Assembly (NCBI GenBank): GCA_031841125.1
Contig: CM063110.1
Coordinates: 26,345,626-26,409,625 of the forward strand
From: Acanthococcus lagerstroemiae
Taxonomy: Eukaryota; Arthropoda; Insecta; Hemiptera; Eriococcidae
DNA: 64,000 nucleotides
Direction: 5' to 3'
Part shown: one piece after another, positions 13,030 to 25,149 of the stretch
How positions within the stretch are numbered: the first letter of the stretch is position 1
Layout of the letters: each line of letters opens with the position of its first letter
Made by a program: the position numbers and the translations under genes
Notes under the pieces: model-generated
Seen by the model: only the letters and a program-made list of their open reading frames with translations
Databases searched by the model: none
Told to the model about the DNA's origin: nothing

Positions 13030-13165
13030 GAGGAGCGGATACAAAAAATAATTTCGAGGGGGGCGAGTGAAAAATGTTATAGACGAAACATAATAAATAA
13101 GTTGCGTTGGTAGGTATTTAGATATTTCGGGGGTCCGGACCCCTACCCCCCTGTATCCGCCCCTG
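13030..13165. mobile_element. hAT-like miniature element, GCGGATACA family, copy 1
   Basis: This 136-bp element has inverted ends (GAGGAGCGGATACA and TGTATCCGCCCCTG) and is flanked by the perfect 8-bp duplication AGCTGACT (13022-13029 and 13166-13173). Eight-base duplications and CAGGGG-type ends are typical of hAT elements. A sister copy lies at 45560-45707; both contain AATGTTATAGACGAAACAT and GATATTTCGG. Non-coding; it would depend on an autonomous hAT transposase elsewhere. Confidence 0.85.
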
Positions 13166-13354
13166 AGCTGACTGTTTAGAAACTAAGTATGAACTTGAAA
13201 TGTATTAACCCAACATATTTTTCTCCCGGCAGGTTCATTCATTGAAGACATGTAAAGTATCCACGAACTCTTGAAGTTCAATGAACCTTACATCGAGACA
13301 TAGATTTAACAGGAGGGGGTGCTGGTTTAGCTATACTCGTAAAACAGATCCACA

Positions 13355-14352
13355 TTTTTTTTAATATTTATTCCTTAATCTGCTGTTTACAACAATTCCT
13401 CCTCCCCCGGTACTTTTACATAGTTTCTCGTGCCGAGGAAGTCGGGAGTTCTTACATTAATTATACAATTATTATACATAGGGTAACACTAATACCAATG
13501 GAGTGAATATAATGAATAGGGTGTAATAAATGATCAGTGTATATTATCGGTACCTATTTCTAGTTACATGTTATGTAGATGTAGATGGCCACACCCAGGT
13601 TTCCCTTATTCAATTTCGCCCTTAGTTTCCAGAATTTCTTATACGTATTTTCGTGCTTTATGGTGCCCGTTCCCTTCTTGTAGGCATTTTCCCAAGTCAT
13701 TTTCTGTAATGCTATATTTCTCTCTTATTTTCTTAAATTTTTTGCATTCTTTAAAGGTGTGGTCTGGACTGTCTTCTCCCTCGTTGCATTCCCTACAAGT
13801 ACTGTTTTCTGTAATTTTATATTTTTTCAGGTACGTTGCGAATTTTCCATGTCCCGTTAAGTATTGTGTCATAAAGTAATCTGTTTTTAAGTTCTTGTTT
13901 TTTAGTCTTGTTTCTATGCTTGGTACCAGACTTGCCGTTCTTCTTCCTTTATTTTCGTTATTATATTGTTCTTGCCACATCTGTATTGTTTCTTCTCTCG
14001 CCCTTTTTATGCTTTCTTTAGTCTGGTTTAACGTTATTTTTCCCAGTCTATTTTTCCTTTTTATGTTTTTGATTTCATTTGTTAGTCTCAGTTGTAAATC
14101 TATTGGTGGTTTTCCTGCTATCACGTAAGTGGCGGAGTGAGAAACTGTTCTATATGCTGAGATGACTCCTATCAGTATTATTCTTTGCAGGGATTTCAGT
14201 TTTTTTATGTCCGACTTTCTCAGTTTCTCACTGTAGGCTAGAGATCCGTACTCTGTTATTGAGCGAAAGAGGGCGTTATATAGTATTTCTCTGTTTTTAA
14301 TATCATAACCGAACAGATTAGCGGTGTGTGAAGCCTTCAGCCAAAATGCTAC
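13355..14352 (-). mobile_element. 5'-truncated R1-clade-like LINE with 12-bp target duplication
   Basis: A minus-strand insertion. Its 3' end is marked by eight A residues (T-run 13355-13362 on the plus strand). The perfect direct repeat AACAGATCCACA flanks it at 13343-13354 and 14353-14364. A poly(A) end plus a target duplication, with a severe 5' truncation, is the signature of target-primed reverse transcription. Only the C-terminal part of ORF2 and a roughly 280-bp 3' untranslated region remain. The short, clean duplication suggests a fairly recent event. Confidence 0.85.
13639..14352 (-). pseudogene. R1-like LINE ORF2 C-terminal fragment
   Basis: About 237 codons remain open from the truncation point to a stop at 13639. 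Recognisable landmarks of R1-clade reverse transcriptases appear in order: a YNALFRSITEYGS thumb region, the SAYRTVSHSA block followed by VIAGKPPIDLQ, then YLTGHGKFATYL. The end carries a cysteine-histidine cluster (CRECNEGEDSPDHTFKEC, spacing C-x2-C-x8-H-x4-C), usual for these ORF2 C-termini. The frame continues 14 codons further upstream (to 14394), but those codons lie in flanking host DNA, so they are not part of the element. No catalytic reverse transcriptase or endonuclease region is present; it cannot be functional alone. Confidence 0.85.
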
Positions 14353-14364
14353 AACAGATCCACA

Positions 14365-16343
14365 CTTAGGCTCGAAATAGTTACTGATCAACAAACCACA
14401 ACGAACCCAGTGGGAAAAGTCAATGACCTTTGTGCAACTTCCGTGTGACCTTGAAAAGTTAACAATATGGACCAGAACTCTCCATTTATCACTACTGGTG
14501 GTAGATTAGCCATCTGTCGCCATCTTTAGCGTGTTCCTTTACTTTATTCGTGTTTACTGCCCCCAACATTTTGTATGAGTCGGCACAATTAATAAAATTC
14601 GAGCACTTTAACTATTTCGGAAGGGGCGATATTATTCAATTTACAGACCGATAAATGCTTCCAAATCAGAAAATACGCCTGGATGTACAGGAAAATCAGT
14701 CTTTGTCATCTTTTGCCACCTATCGCCATAACTGTTTCCATCATATTTTATTCAATTTACTTATTTTTTTTTGTTTTTTGCCCCAATTTAATCTTTTACA
14801 ACATCGCATAGTTACCTATTTCGCAAAACATGGCTAATCCACACTATTTTTAGAACTTTTCTTCTCTTTATTTTTAGTCTTTAGTATCCAGCCTTATAGC
14901 CCCCTATTATAATACTTATATATGTAAATGAGTCATTAATTAGGTTCTATTTTTTGATTTCTTAGATTTCGGGGTACATACTGTTCTTGTTTTCTATTAT
15001 TTCTAATACTAATGGTTAAAAGAGTCATCATGTTTTGCTCTTTAGCGTTGTTCCGAATTTTTCTGTTCAAATTTCAACAGCGATGATGCTGGATGGTAAA
15101 ACATTTAAAAAGTATTATTAAGGTGGGAAATTTTCTGGGTGGAGAGGGGGGGAGGGGACTAGAAAATACGTTTTCCTAATCCTTTCCAATTTTCTTGTAA
15201 TTTTAGATTATGATTGTTGCAGTTTTGAGAACACTATTTTGTCTCAACTTTTGAGTACTATTTGATTTTAGATTGTGTTTAGAGGTCATCAAGAAAATCA
15301 GAAAACGATCATACATATCTAATAATCTGGATTATGCTCTCTGTGATCAAGGCATGCAGTCCTTTTCACATACGAGATAAAACTCACTCATTTCACAAAT
15401 TCATCTTATTATACTTCACAGATAAATATGCTACGACGAAGTCTGCGTTAATGAACTTTGTACTCAATTTAGGTTTTCAGTCTGAAGAATTGGGTTAAAA
15501 TCGTGATTATACTCGGCAGACCTTTTAAACAAACGAAGTACGAATAGATTACCGTTATTACTGTTGCTAAACCTCTACATTTACACGAGTAGTCTCTTTC
15601 AATATCAAATTGGAGAATGAATGAAGTATTTAAGCAGAAACTTATTGAATCTTTTAGAATAAATCGAACCAGAACAGAAAATCTCAAAGATACAAGGGGC
15701 AACCGTTATAGCGGCAAAGATGGGTGCTGAATCAGCAGGACACAAGATGATACCGCATCTTAAATTCATCTTCGCACACAATTAATACACGAAATCACGA
15801 AACCAACCAATTAAGTAAACGGAATCTTACTGATACACACACTAAAAGGAAAATTAACCACATATACAAGACATCATAAGACGTGTAGCACATATATAAC
15901 GAGGATAAAATCTGGAATGCTAATAATTTATACACGGCAATAAAATGCCGTATGAAAACAATTATCGCGATTACAAGATGTTTAATGAAAACATTTTGAA
16001 TACCTTCGGTGTAAAATAAAATTACTCCGCTGACTCGTTAAGACTTTGTTGAATTTTAAACTTCAGCGCCGATTCATACAAGAACTATGATTTTTGCAAC
16101 ATATTCCTCCATTCGAGACGAAATAATCTTTGAAATTATATGAGATTGTGCAGTCCGAATCTCACCTCCAAAAATCGACTGTCGGCCGAATGCTCGACAC
16201 CTCCCTGCGAGTAAAAAAATTGATAATTGAAACTATAGTTGTAACTTGTAACTCCACAGTACTTCTCCAACATGCATGCAGTAATATGTACACGTAGTAT
16301 GCATCTGTTAGACGAATATTGAATCATCTACACAGTAACAAAA
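14365..16343. other. No gene recognised
   Basis: AT-rich sequence without supported genes. A G-rich run occurs near 15145-15160. Frames around 15469-15702 and 16136-16327 lack domains. Confidence 0.5.
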
Positions 16344-16366
16344 GTTCTACAGCTGAGCTGTAGAAC
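16344..16366. repeat. Perfect 11-bp-arm palindrome
   Basis: GTTCTACAGCT, one G, then AGCTGTAGAAC. A second TAGAACTTTT follows at about 16370 and can pair with AAAAGTTCTA, giving an alternative fold. No flanking gene suggests a function. Confidence 0.6.
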
Positions 16367-16537
16367 AATAGAACTTTTACACTGTCTGAAATTAAATGGC
16401 AAAATAACGGAGATCAACAAGCGGGTGCAGAAATGCAGAGGAGGCTATGGGGCAACTGCCCCTCCCAAAGAAAAATATTCAATTTAGGAATGTTTTACAA
16501 AAGGCAATGTATACCAGAGTTTCAAACGAGCCTGCCA

Positions 16538-17170
16538 CAGTCTTTTGAGAAGTTTCAAAAAATCCTAAACAAGTGTGAAAAAATCTCGGAAATCGTAAAT
16601 GTGTCTTCAAGAGCCGTAGCGAATTTTAAACAAGTCTAACAGAGTCTTACAGAATCTTAAAAACAAGTTTTCGAGGATCTTAGTAAAATTTCTAAAAGGA
16701 AACTTAAAATATTATGATCAAGGTTTAAGGAGTCTAAAAGATTTTTTTAAATCTAGAACAGTCATGAAGAGTCTTCAACGAGTCTTGGATAGTCTTAACG
16801 AATCTTGTTAAAAGAATTTGGAAGAGAAAGAGCGTTTACTCCCTTTTAAACGCGAAAGAATTTTTATTAGTTTTGATCCGGTTTCGAATAGTAGCAAAAA
16901 GTCTTAAAAGAATCTTAAACAATGAATGGGTTGCAAGAAGTTTAAAGTCCTAAGCAATTCCGGGAGAATCTCAAATGAGGATTGAAGACTTGAAATATCT
17001 AGTCAGTTCTAGAGTCTTCTAGTCACTGTCAGGATTCTGGAAAGTCTAGATCATATCTCAAAGAGCCACAATCAACCCTGGAGAAATCATAATGTTACAA
17101 AGGAGTCTTATATCAGTTCAGGAAAGCCTCAAAGAGTTTGAAAAGTCTAGAAATTCTAACATGAGCAGTT
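16538..17170. repeat. Degenerate GAGTCTTAA-type minisatellite, tract 1
   Basis: Over 600 bp the words AGTCTT, GAGTCTT, AATCTTA and TCTAAA recur every 15-30 bp with no coding frame. This looks like a very old short-period tandem repeat. A similar tract lies at 59390-60200. Confidence 0.5.
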
Positions 17171-18154
17171 AAGACTGAATAATGTAAGCTAGTCTTGAGA
17201 ACTGCTCCTCTTCCCTCGGCGAGAGAAAATATTTAACGAATGAAAATTTTCTAAGAATCATTGTCCCATCGAGAATTTAGTAAACTGAAAGAATTTACTA
17301 AAAGCAACACGAATACAGCATAGAAATACGAAAAAAACTGCAAAAATTATTGGTTATACCATCTCTGCCTAGAATAACGGACCTGTGAAGTCTGAAGTGG
17401 GAGGGGAGGCGAGAAGGGAACTTAAAAAACGTGTCTCCTACAGAGACACGTAGTGTAACATTTTATATATGCTTTCGTACCGTATCGTTGGAAAGAGCGT
17501 AAAAATTAGAATTTTTCAAAATTGGGCCCCCGATTCAGAAATGTGTACTCACGTTGAAAAAAGCTTATCAGTAAACGCTATGTCATATAGTTTCTACATG
17601 GCTCTTGAACTTCGAATCATGTGTTCTCAAAAACAGATTCTGCTGGTTGGTTCCCTTACGCTTAACAGCGTCCAAATATAAAATCAGTACGCAAAACTAA
17701 TCGGTATCCATACCAATACTGTAAGAAGCCTCGCAAGCTGTTTCGAGTTAGTTGAGCTAAGGTGATGTGAGACTGAGATTCTTATAACTTGAAAGAACAT
17801 TACAGTGTTACCGGATCACCTGCCTAAAGTCCTTAGAGTCTACTTTCAATGTCCAAAATATGGATAAAGAATTTTCGGATTAGGTACTGAAAGTTCCAAA
17901 ATAAAAGTTCCAATTTAAAAAAGTTCCATTGGTATTAATTTTCCTACGTAAAATATTCCCAAAGCATTGTTGTTCTAACTACTTTAATTCTCAAAGAATT
18001 AATTCCCCCCCCCCCCAAAAAAAAGAGTTTTAACACGAGATCAATATTATAGGTACATGAATTCTTCGATATGAATAACATAAAGTGTACGTCACATTTT
18101 CATGAAGTACGAAAGCACTGTCTTCTTAACAATAGAAAATTTACGAAGTCTCTG
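17171..18154. other. No gene recognised
   Basis: AT-rich sequence; a C-run lies at 18006-18016. No supported gene or terminal repeats. Confidence 0.45.
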
Positions 18155-18537
18155 AAAATCCCGCATTTGGTTACGTTGATGGGACCTTCAAGACTGCTCC
18201 TCTCATTTTCTTTCAACTCTTTTTTCATTATGGGGTCTGTTATCCATATGAAGGCAGGAGATTACTTATAAGTTACAAGCAAGTTTTTGACGTTGTCCTG
18301 CAGTCTGCTGCAGAGGCGGGAACACAAATCGTACGTACCACAGCGCATCATCTTCGATTTTGAACTGGGAATTATAAATGCTGCTAGAAGTTCATTTGGA
18401 GACATTTTGTATCTGGATGCCTATTCCATCTTAATCAGAGCGTCTACAGACGAATACAAAGTACAGGGCTCCAAGCTCGTTACAACGATGAAAATGATCG
18501 TAGTATTAAAGAAGCCACCCAGATGATGTGCGCATGA
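18155..18537 (+). pseudogene. MULE (Mutator-like) transposase fragment, frameshifted
   Basis: Three frames together give the core of a MULE transposase. The first, from about 18160, reads YVDGTFKTAPLIFFQLF (DGTF at 18178-18189). The next contains RIIFDFELGIINAARSSF (about 18345-18400), the conserved DFE block. The third, from 18415, reads GCLFHLNQSVYRRIQ and goes on through STGL to a stop at 18535-18537. The two catalytic aspartates (DGTF and DFE) and the C-x2-H motif are retained, but at least two frame changes and missing ends make it a dead relic. No terminal inverted repeats were found. MULE elements move by cut-and-paste in the nucleus; no helper copy is in the window. Confidence 0.75.
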
Positions 18538-18934
18538 AATGTTTCTTTTGTAACATATTTTGGAAGGGCCTTTTAGAACTTTTTTTTAGAAGGATCTTTT
18601 GGAACATTAGCCTTCTGGCAATTTTAGTAAAATATGTATTTCGAACATTTCTACCTTGACACTAAATTCTTGGTACTTTCGAGTTGGAACATTTATTTTG
18701 GAACTTTTGGTCCGCAACCGAATTTTCGTTTTTGGCCCAAACCTGGCATCACGCGGATCGTCAAGGCTGATCAGGGCGCCGCAAATGCGGAGCCGTCGTT
18801 CGGCTAGTAAACATAAAACAAGTATTACGAAGGTATTTTGAAAACATCAACCTCGTAATTGTATGAAGATGAGCGACGGTTGTCAGCTGACAGTTAAAGA
18901 TTTTAGTCTACTTTTTCGGGATCCACTTCAGGCC

Positions 18935-19197
18935 CAGAGGCGAAACTTGACTTTCATTTGGGGGGGGGAGGGGAGGTGGAGAAAGAAAATTTGCCGATAA
19001 GATTTTTTAATTTTTTAAACATTAGAAAATTTGCCGATTTTTTAATCAAAATATTTTTTAATTGAAGAAAAAATAAACAAACACATAAACGTTCTCAGAA
19101 AATGGAAAATTCAAATAAACAGTTTCAAAATTTGTCGACTGCCAAATTATTATGCGTGTTTCACCCCTCTCGCCTGCGCTCCATAGTTTCATCCCTG
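18935..19197 (+). mobile_element. GGCGAAACT-family miniature element, copy 1
   Basis: It starts CAGAGGCGAAACTTGACTTT, runs through a G-run, and ends CATAGTTTCATCCCTG, so the ends are imperfect inverted repeats of the CAGGGGYGAAACTATRG type. Interior words ATTTGCCGA, TTTTTTAATTGAA, AATAAACAAACA and CAGTTTCAAAATTTG recur in the copies at 19877 and (reversed) 51873. No target duplication could be defined. Probably hAT-like by its CAG ends. Confidence 0.6.
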
Positions 19198-19876
19198 CAA
19201 ATGCAGATTGGAACCTCTTATCCCCCAAGCACTCACATGTGCGCACCTGAGCATACCCTAGTCTGGGAGGGTAAGCTGGAAGAATGTTAGGAATACTTGA
19301 AAGGAACGCACAACTTTCCATTACACATCAAGGTGGTCATTATTTACTCTTGGAGATATTTTCCTCTGAATTTCCTCTGATTCGTCTCTCAAATTGGTTC
19401 CAATAAAATCAGGAAAAAAAAACTACAAAGTTTCAGGTCGATCGGATTAGGGGAATCCGTGCCACGAGCTCCCTTTCGTTCTTATGGGAAAAATACACGA
19501 AGTTTTGACTTTTGTTCCACACTAAATTTCCCTCCTATATTCACCAGGACCAACGTCCGTAAATTAAACAATAGAACATTTGCTATCGGATTCAACTTTT
19601 GACATTGGAAAATAAGTCTATTGCTTCCTACTTTTGGATTTCAATAAAATGTTCAACTTTCTTGAATTTCAGGCTCTGGGTCAAACAGAGAATCTAGTAA
19701 AAACTGTATAGTCATTGAAATTCGAAATTCAACGTTTGCTACCGAATTTCAGATTTTCGAAATATCTTCCACATTTCAGTTTTGTTTCAACCTTTCAGAT
19801 TACTTTCGATATTCAGCTTGAAACCTTCGACTTTTGACTGACTAGTCTCTGACAGGAGTCCAGGGTACTCCATTTT

Positions 19877-20152
19877 CAGAAACGAAGTTTGACTTTCAGT
19901 TTGGGGAGGTGGAGAAGAAAAATTGGCCAACAAATATTTTTTTTAACTAAAAATTCGACGACAAAATTTTTTAAAAATTAAAAATTTGCCGATTTCTCCT
20001 CGAAATATTTTTTAATTGAAAAAGAAATAAACGAACAAACGTTCATAAAAACTGAAAAATTCAAATGAACAGTTTCAAAATTTACCGACTGCCAATTTAT
20101 GGGGGGGGGGGAGTTTACAATCGCCTACACCCCCTATAATTTCGCACCTCTT
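19877..20152 (+). mobile_element. GGCGAAACT-family miniature element, copy 2
   Basis: Same orientation and text as the copy at 18935: GACTTTCAGTTTGGGGAGGTGGAGA near the left end in pieces, then TTTGCCGATTT, AATAAACGAACAAACG, CAGTTTCAAAATTT and a 12-base G-run, with the right end near TTCGCACCTCT. Between the two copies (19198-19876) I see no gene. The pair may be independent insertions or a local duplication. Confidence 0.6.
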
Positions 20153-23100
20153 TAGGCCTAACAATGGCGGAAGAAAAGGGGAGATACCTTCCGGGCTTAG
20201 TCTTTTTTGGGGACTCAGATTTTTCATCGTCTGATTCTTTATTAATTTTTTGGAAATGGGACTGATCTTCGAACGAAAAGCGTGATTTTCGAGAAGGGGT
20301 CGAGAAAAATTACACTTTTTTGTTTTTCCACAAGCCCGGATTTTCTCTCGACAACCTTGGTCTACCTCTATTTATGATAGTAGGACCACTTAGTCATCCC
20401 TAATCGTACGTATCGAGTAATAAACTCGCTCGTCTGAGGAACAACCTTGACTTTTGATCACCATGCACGAGCGCGATGCTCGAGGCAATCAAGAAGTTAC
20501 GGTTGATCGAGAAGTTTGCTTGCTTTGCTGACAAATGAGGCGTCAATTTTAACCATTCCAACGGGTGCGTCATTTTATCATTACAATGATTTCATGCGCC
20601 ATGAGAAGTCGCTTTCATTCGAATAGTAATCAGATTGCCAGGGAATAATAACTTCAGCTGCCAGAATGACTCCACCTTCAATAAAAATTACCAAGGACCT
20701 CGATTCCATCCAAAATATTTGTTGAGCTCGGACTCAAACTCTAGTTCCAGAAACAGCTCTTTAGAATTTATATACTCGTATCTCAAGCTTCTCGAACTCT
20801 GCAGAACTGTTATAGCTGCTGTAACTGGAAACGTGAAACGTATCCAGGAAACCTTCACTGATTCTCTCAAATAGCCCACAAGCTCGTATTCAGGGGCCAG
20901 ACACAGAGATTTTGAACTTAATTCAGATGATTTGATAATTTTAATCCGTCTTCTTAATTCTCTTTGCCAAGTACAGCTTACTGCTCACAAATGTGACTGT
21001 AATTAGGTTAATCTATCATTAAAGCCGAGCCAACTATCGACGAAATTATAAATAAAAATTATCGTTTGCGGAATGAAGATCAGTTTTGATAAGATGATGG
21101 TTCGCCTCGAATATGAAGTTCATCTTTGACAAGAGGAAAAAATTACTTAACCTAAATTTTCGAACTTTCTACACTCCATCACATCAGTTTCAGGTATTTC
21201 GAGGTTTGTCCTCTTCCGAATCTTAGGTGATCAGCTATACCAACTGTACAATTCTCATGGCTCGTGTAACTGATATATAATCTGTCCCAAAGGGAGATGT
21301 TCAATGGTTTAGAGTTTTTTTAATTGCATAACGTGTAAATACTCAAGTACTGAACGCCTCTAGAGGTTATACATGAACGACACAAATCTATGGGACAGTT
21401 GACAAAGGTCAACATAGATGGAAGTTTACCGGTATGGGAAAAGGAATACACAATTAAAACGAGAGAGAAAAGGCAAACTTGTCCTCGGTTTGAAATATTT
21501 GCGAATTAATTGAATTTACAAACACTTCATCAGTCTATGGTGTAAAAATAGAGACAATGGCGTTCACGTTATTTTATTAATACATAGATCCACGGGACTT
21601 GGCGCATATTTTATTAAATTTATAATACGAGGTCGCCATCGTTTATGGACGAAATGAGCAAAAAATGAAAAAATCGTCTAATTTGTGGTATCGCATAAAT
21701 CAGAGGATAATTGAAATGCAGGTCGGCAGAGATAAGTTATACAAGCTTCTATAGTTTCCGGAATAAGTTTATCATTTTCATGTCCATGTAATAGTATAAA
21801 CCGTAAAGATACACGTTTGTCAACTATCAAGGCTTTTGAACTGCTGGTGTTGTATAATATATAGTAGTTTGATTCATCAAAAACTGTTCAACCTGCAAGA
21901 TCAAAGAGTGAAATCCCGCAGATATGGTAGGTTGAAGACTTACTGACTTGAACACATTTTACGCTCAAGACTGTTGTGCTTTTCAGAGATCCAAAGCCAA
22001 AATTAATCATCAAATTGAGGCTTTAATGTGTGTAGAATAAACAGAAAATTATTTAGGGACCTCAGTTCCAAAACAAGCTTAGTCCATGGTTTTCATTCTC
22101 GCATTTTTTCAAGCTGTTGAATCCTTTGGATCATTCTCCACAAACTAAACATAAAAGCCACATCGTTCTATAGTTATAGGCCGCGCAGTAGAAAATCGGG
22201 CAGCATACCGAGCAGGACGATTTTTATCAAAATAACATTGTTCGTGAGCCGAAATCGTAACTTTCCAAAAATCGTAATAAATTACCCGATAGAAATACAA
22301 CCTAGAAACTTGGTATAAACCTTTAAGGGCCCATCTTCAAACCAAAAATAAATAAATTTATATTAGTCCACCATTAGACTTACAACTGATTTTCTCCCAC
22401 CCCAAGTTTATATGGGAATTCAACATCGGAATTTCAAATGACTGAAAAGGCATTAATTAAGCAAACTGAATCTAAATAATTTTTTGAATTAGAGAGAAAT
22501 GCTGCCAAAATGTACCATAAAAATTTTCAAGTCTTATACAAGCACCGTTCATTTTTTATAATTTTTTGAAAATGCCACCTTTTCATAAGGCTCTGTAGTT
22601 GACTGGCGAAATTTTGAAATGTTGCCCTTTTAATTTCAAGGCTTGCGGCTGGTAACTATAGAGGGCTATGTAAAAACATATTGAAAATCCATGCAAATAG
22701 TGTATTGCTGAAGCGTAGATAGGAAGTTCTCCTCAGGAGGGGGGGGGGGTCATATAATTATAGAAAATATTTAAATATTTTCTGTAGAATAAAATAAAGA
22801 CGGACCTACAAAATGTCGCCCACATTAAACTTGACAAGAAAAGACAGGAAAAAAGATCTTGAATATAAAATGTTGCCACAAAATTTTTTCAGACAAAAAA
22901 AAAAACGAGTTTAAAATGCGAATTGGAAGGCAATAAATTATATTTCGTGGGGGATACATCCCCTTCCCTTATTTGCACCACTGGCATAGTTAATGGAATC
23001 GAACTAAGCAAATGCATGACACAGACTACGTGCGTAGATTTTCACAGAGTTTTCATGTCAAGTTTGCGGAAAATGACCTGAACTAAAAGATATCCAAAAT

Positions 23101-24371
23101 CTGATTAATCTACGCAGGGCCATATTTGATTTTTTTTTTTGGGGGGGCGGGGCTTCAGATGCAAATGCCACAAAAATATAAGAGATTTCAGATAAAAACT
23201 AAGAAACAGAAAAAGGAAAAGTTGAAAAGTTCCTAGATTTTTAAAATTGTCGCCTAGCTATTAAAATTTGCTGGGTGCTGAGTTTTCAAACGAAATAGGG
23301 GGCGCGACAGCTCCGTCAGTCTTCCTCTCCATGTGGCTCTGACTGAATCAACATTTGAAACCATTAATATCAATCAATATGTCGAAAAAATAGCTCATTT
23401 GTGGAAACTACGAGTATATTTCGGGCGCACTAACATGAACTTCTGTAGAAAAAATCTTACTTTTTGAAAAAGGCCAACGAAACGGTCGTTTCTATTGTTA
23501 ATAAGTATCGTAAAAAACAGTTTTCTTGAAATTTCTAAGTATTCTGTTGACATGTCTGTTAAACACTGAAACAAATAATAATTGTTCAGGAAATCAACTC
23601 ACATTGACGTGTATCAAAATTCTTTTATATTGTTTTGGTCACAACGTCTAGATGAAATAGAAAATTTCTCGAGCCCTCCATTCAGGAACCCTCTAATTTA
23701 TGGATACAAATTGCCCCTCCACAGTTCTTTTACCATAATTTGTAAACCAGCGCTCATAAAAAAATAACACTCAAACAAAAATTATTTCAGAACGTATTTC
23801 CTATAGAAAGAGTTCATCATTATTTTTTCGCATTCGCCATCAATCCCCAAAAACAAGGTTCAAATAACCTCGTACTGAGTAATTTAAGACAGGCTTCTTA
23901 TAAAGAGAACATTAGTTTATTGGTATGTTTTCTCATTTCCCAAAGTTTGGCAAACAGAATTCACGGCCATTTTCGTCAGAGGCACCAACAAGAGCATTTT
24001 TCGATGTTTCAAATTTCAATCTCTCACTGCCCCTCTCTTCCGCGTCTGTATACGTCACCATCTGGTAAATTGGGTCAAAATAGTATCAAATACGAATTCA
24101 ACTATCTTCAGAACCTGTGATAAGCAGTAAACTCAGCCTTCCTTTCGAGTAGCCCAATTTTTAGTTCAATCAAATTTTACAACTGTCTCCTCCTCCCAAC
24201 TCATAATTCCTTTCCGGTACCTCTCCCTTTCTAACACTAAAAAAAGCTTGCATTCAAATGTGATGGCCAGATTTGGAACCTACAAAAAATTGGTCTAGAA
24301 ACATGTATGTACATGGCAATTGGGCTTTGATTTGTAAGTGGATTGAAAATGTGCCTTAAAAAGATCAAACA
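20153..24371. other. No gene recognised (4.2 kb)
   Basis: AT-rich sequence with G-runs near 22740 and 23142. Frames at 20635-20874 and 23582-23767 have no recognisable domain. No repeat family with defined ends. Confidence 0.5.
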
Positions 24372-24429
24372 GTCGGTCGGTCGGTCGGTCGGTCGGTCGG
24401 TCGGTCGGTCGATCAGTCAGTCAGTCAGA
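24372..24429. repeat. (GTCG/TCAG)n tetranucleotide microsatellite
   Basis: About nine uninterrupted GTCG units (24372-24410) change to GATCAGTCAGTCAGTCAG. A further patch of AGTC/CAGC repeats lies at 24537-24573, separated by 110 bp of less repetitive sequence, suggesting one longer repeat tract broken by mutation. Confidence 0.9.
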
Positions 24430-24883
24430 CCTGCGAGCAGTACACTCTGCTAGTGCATCATCTTGCAGGCGAGTCTGCAACCACGGGAGAACATTTTCAT
24501 GTCTTTGCTTCGCGGACTGCGCCGACATGAGAATGTCACCGAGTCAGTCAGTCAGTGCAGCCAGTCAGCCAGTCATTTTATTATTAGTTTTATTTATTAT
24601 ATTATTATTATCATTATTTTCGTCTCCAAAGTAACGCTTTTTTTCCGTTGTGTGCCAAAGTAAAAACATAAAAATGTCAATTATCTAAGTGTGGCTCCAA
24701 AATCCAACCGAAGATACTCGGTTTTCATTTCTAAATTTTTCACTCCCCCCCCCCCATATATGAACCAGTTTGGAGAATTGGGTCAAGAAAATATTAAGAC
24801 CCGAGTTCATAGATGTTCAGGACCTATTATTTCGTATCCATGATCCTATTATTTCGTATCCATAATATAATATTTTTAATTTG

Positions 24884-25140
24884 ACCCCCTCCCCCCCATT
24901 CCTGAGATATGAAAATCACGAAGCATAAAACTGTGCTATCGGAGGGCAAAGCACAAAAAGGATAGAATAGTATGATGACAAAGAAATGGCTTTTTAAAAA
25001 AGTTGTTTGTAATTCCCCCCCCCTCTCCCGCCTCGAGATACAAAAATCACAAATAATAAAATGGTGCAATCGGAAGAGGATGCACAGAAACAATAAAAAT
25101 TCCTGGGACAGAATAATATGATGGTAGAGAAGTGGCTCCT
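24884..25140. repeat. Two-copy tandem duplication, about 130 bp, with C-runs
   Basis: Each copy begins with a C-rich tract (24884 and about 25014), followed by GAGATA, AAAATCAC, ATAAAA, TGTGC/GGTGC, ATCGGA, AGAATA, TATGATG, AAGTGGC/AATGGC and a TTAAAAAA block. A smaller direct repeat, CCTATTATTTCGTATCCAT, lies just upstream at 24824 and 24844. Confidence 0.7.
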
Positions 25141-25149
25141 TAAAAAATT

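Noticed and set aside
14353..14394. Extra N-terminal codons (MLISNYF...) of the R1-like frame
   Set aside because: They lie outside the target duplication boundary, in host DNA, so they are a chance extension of the open frame.
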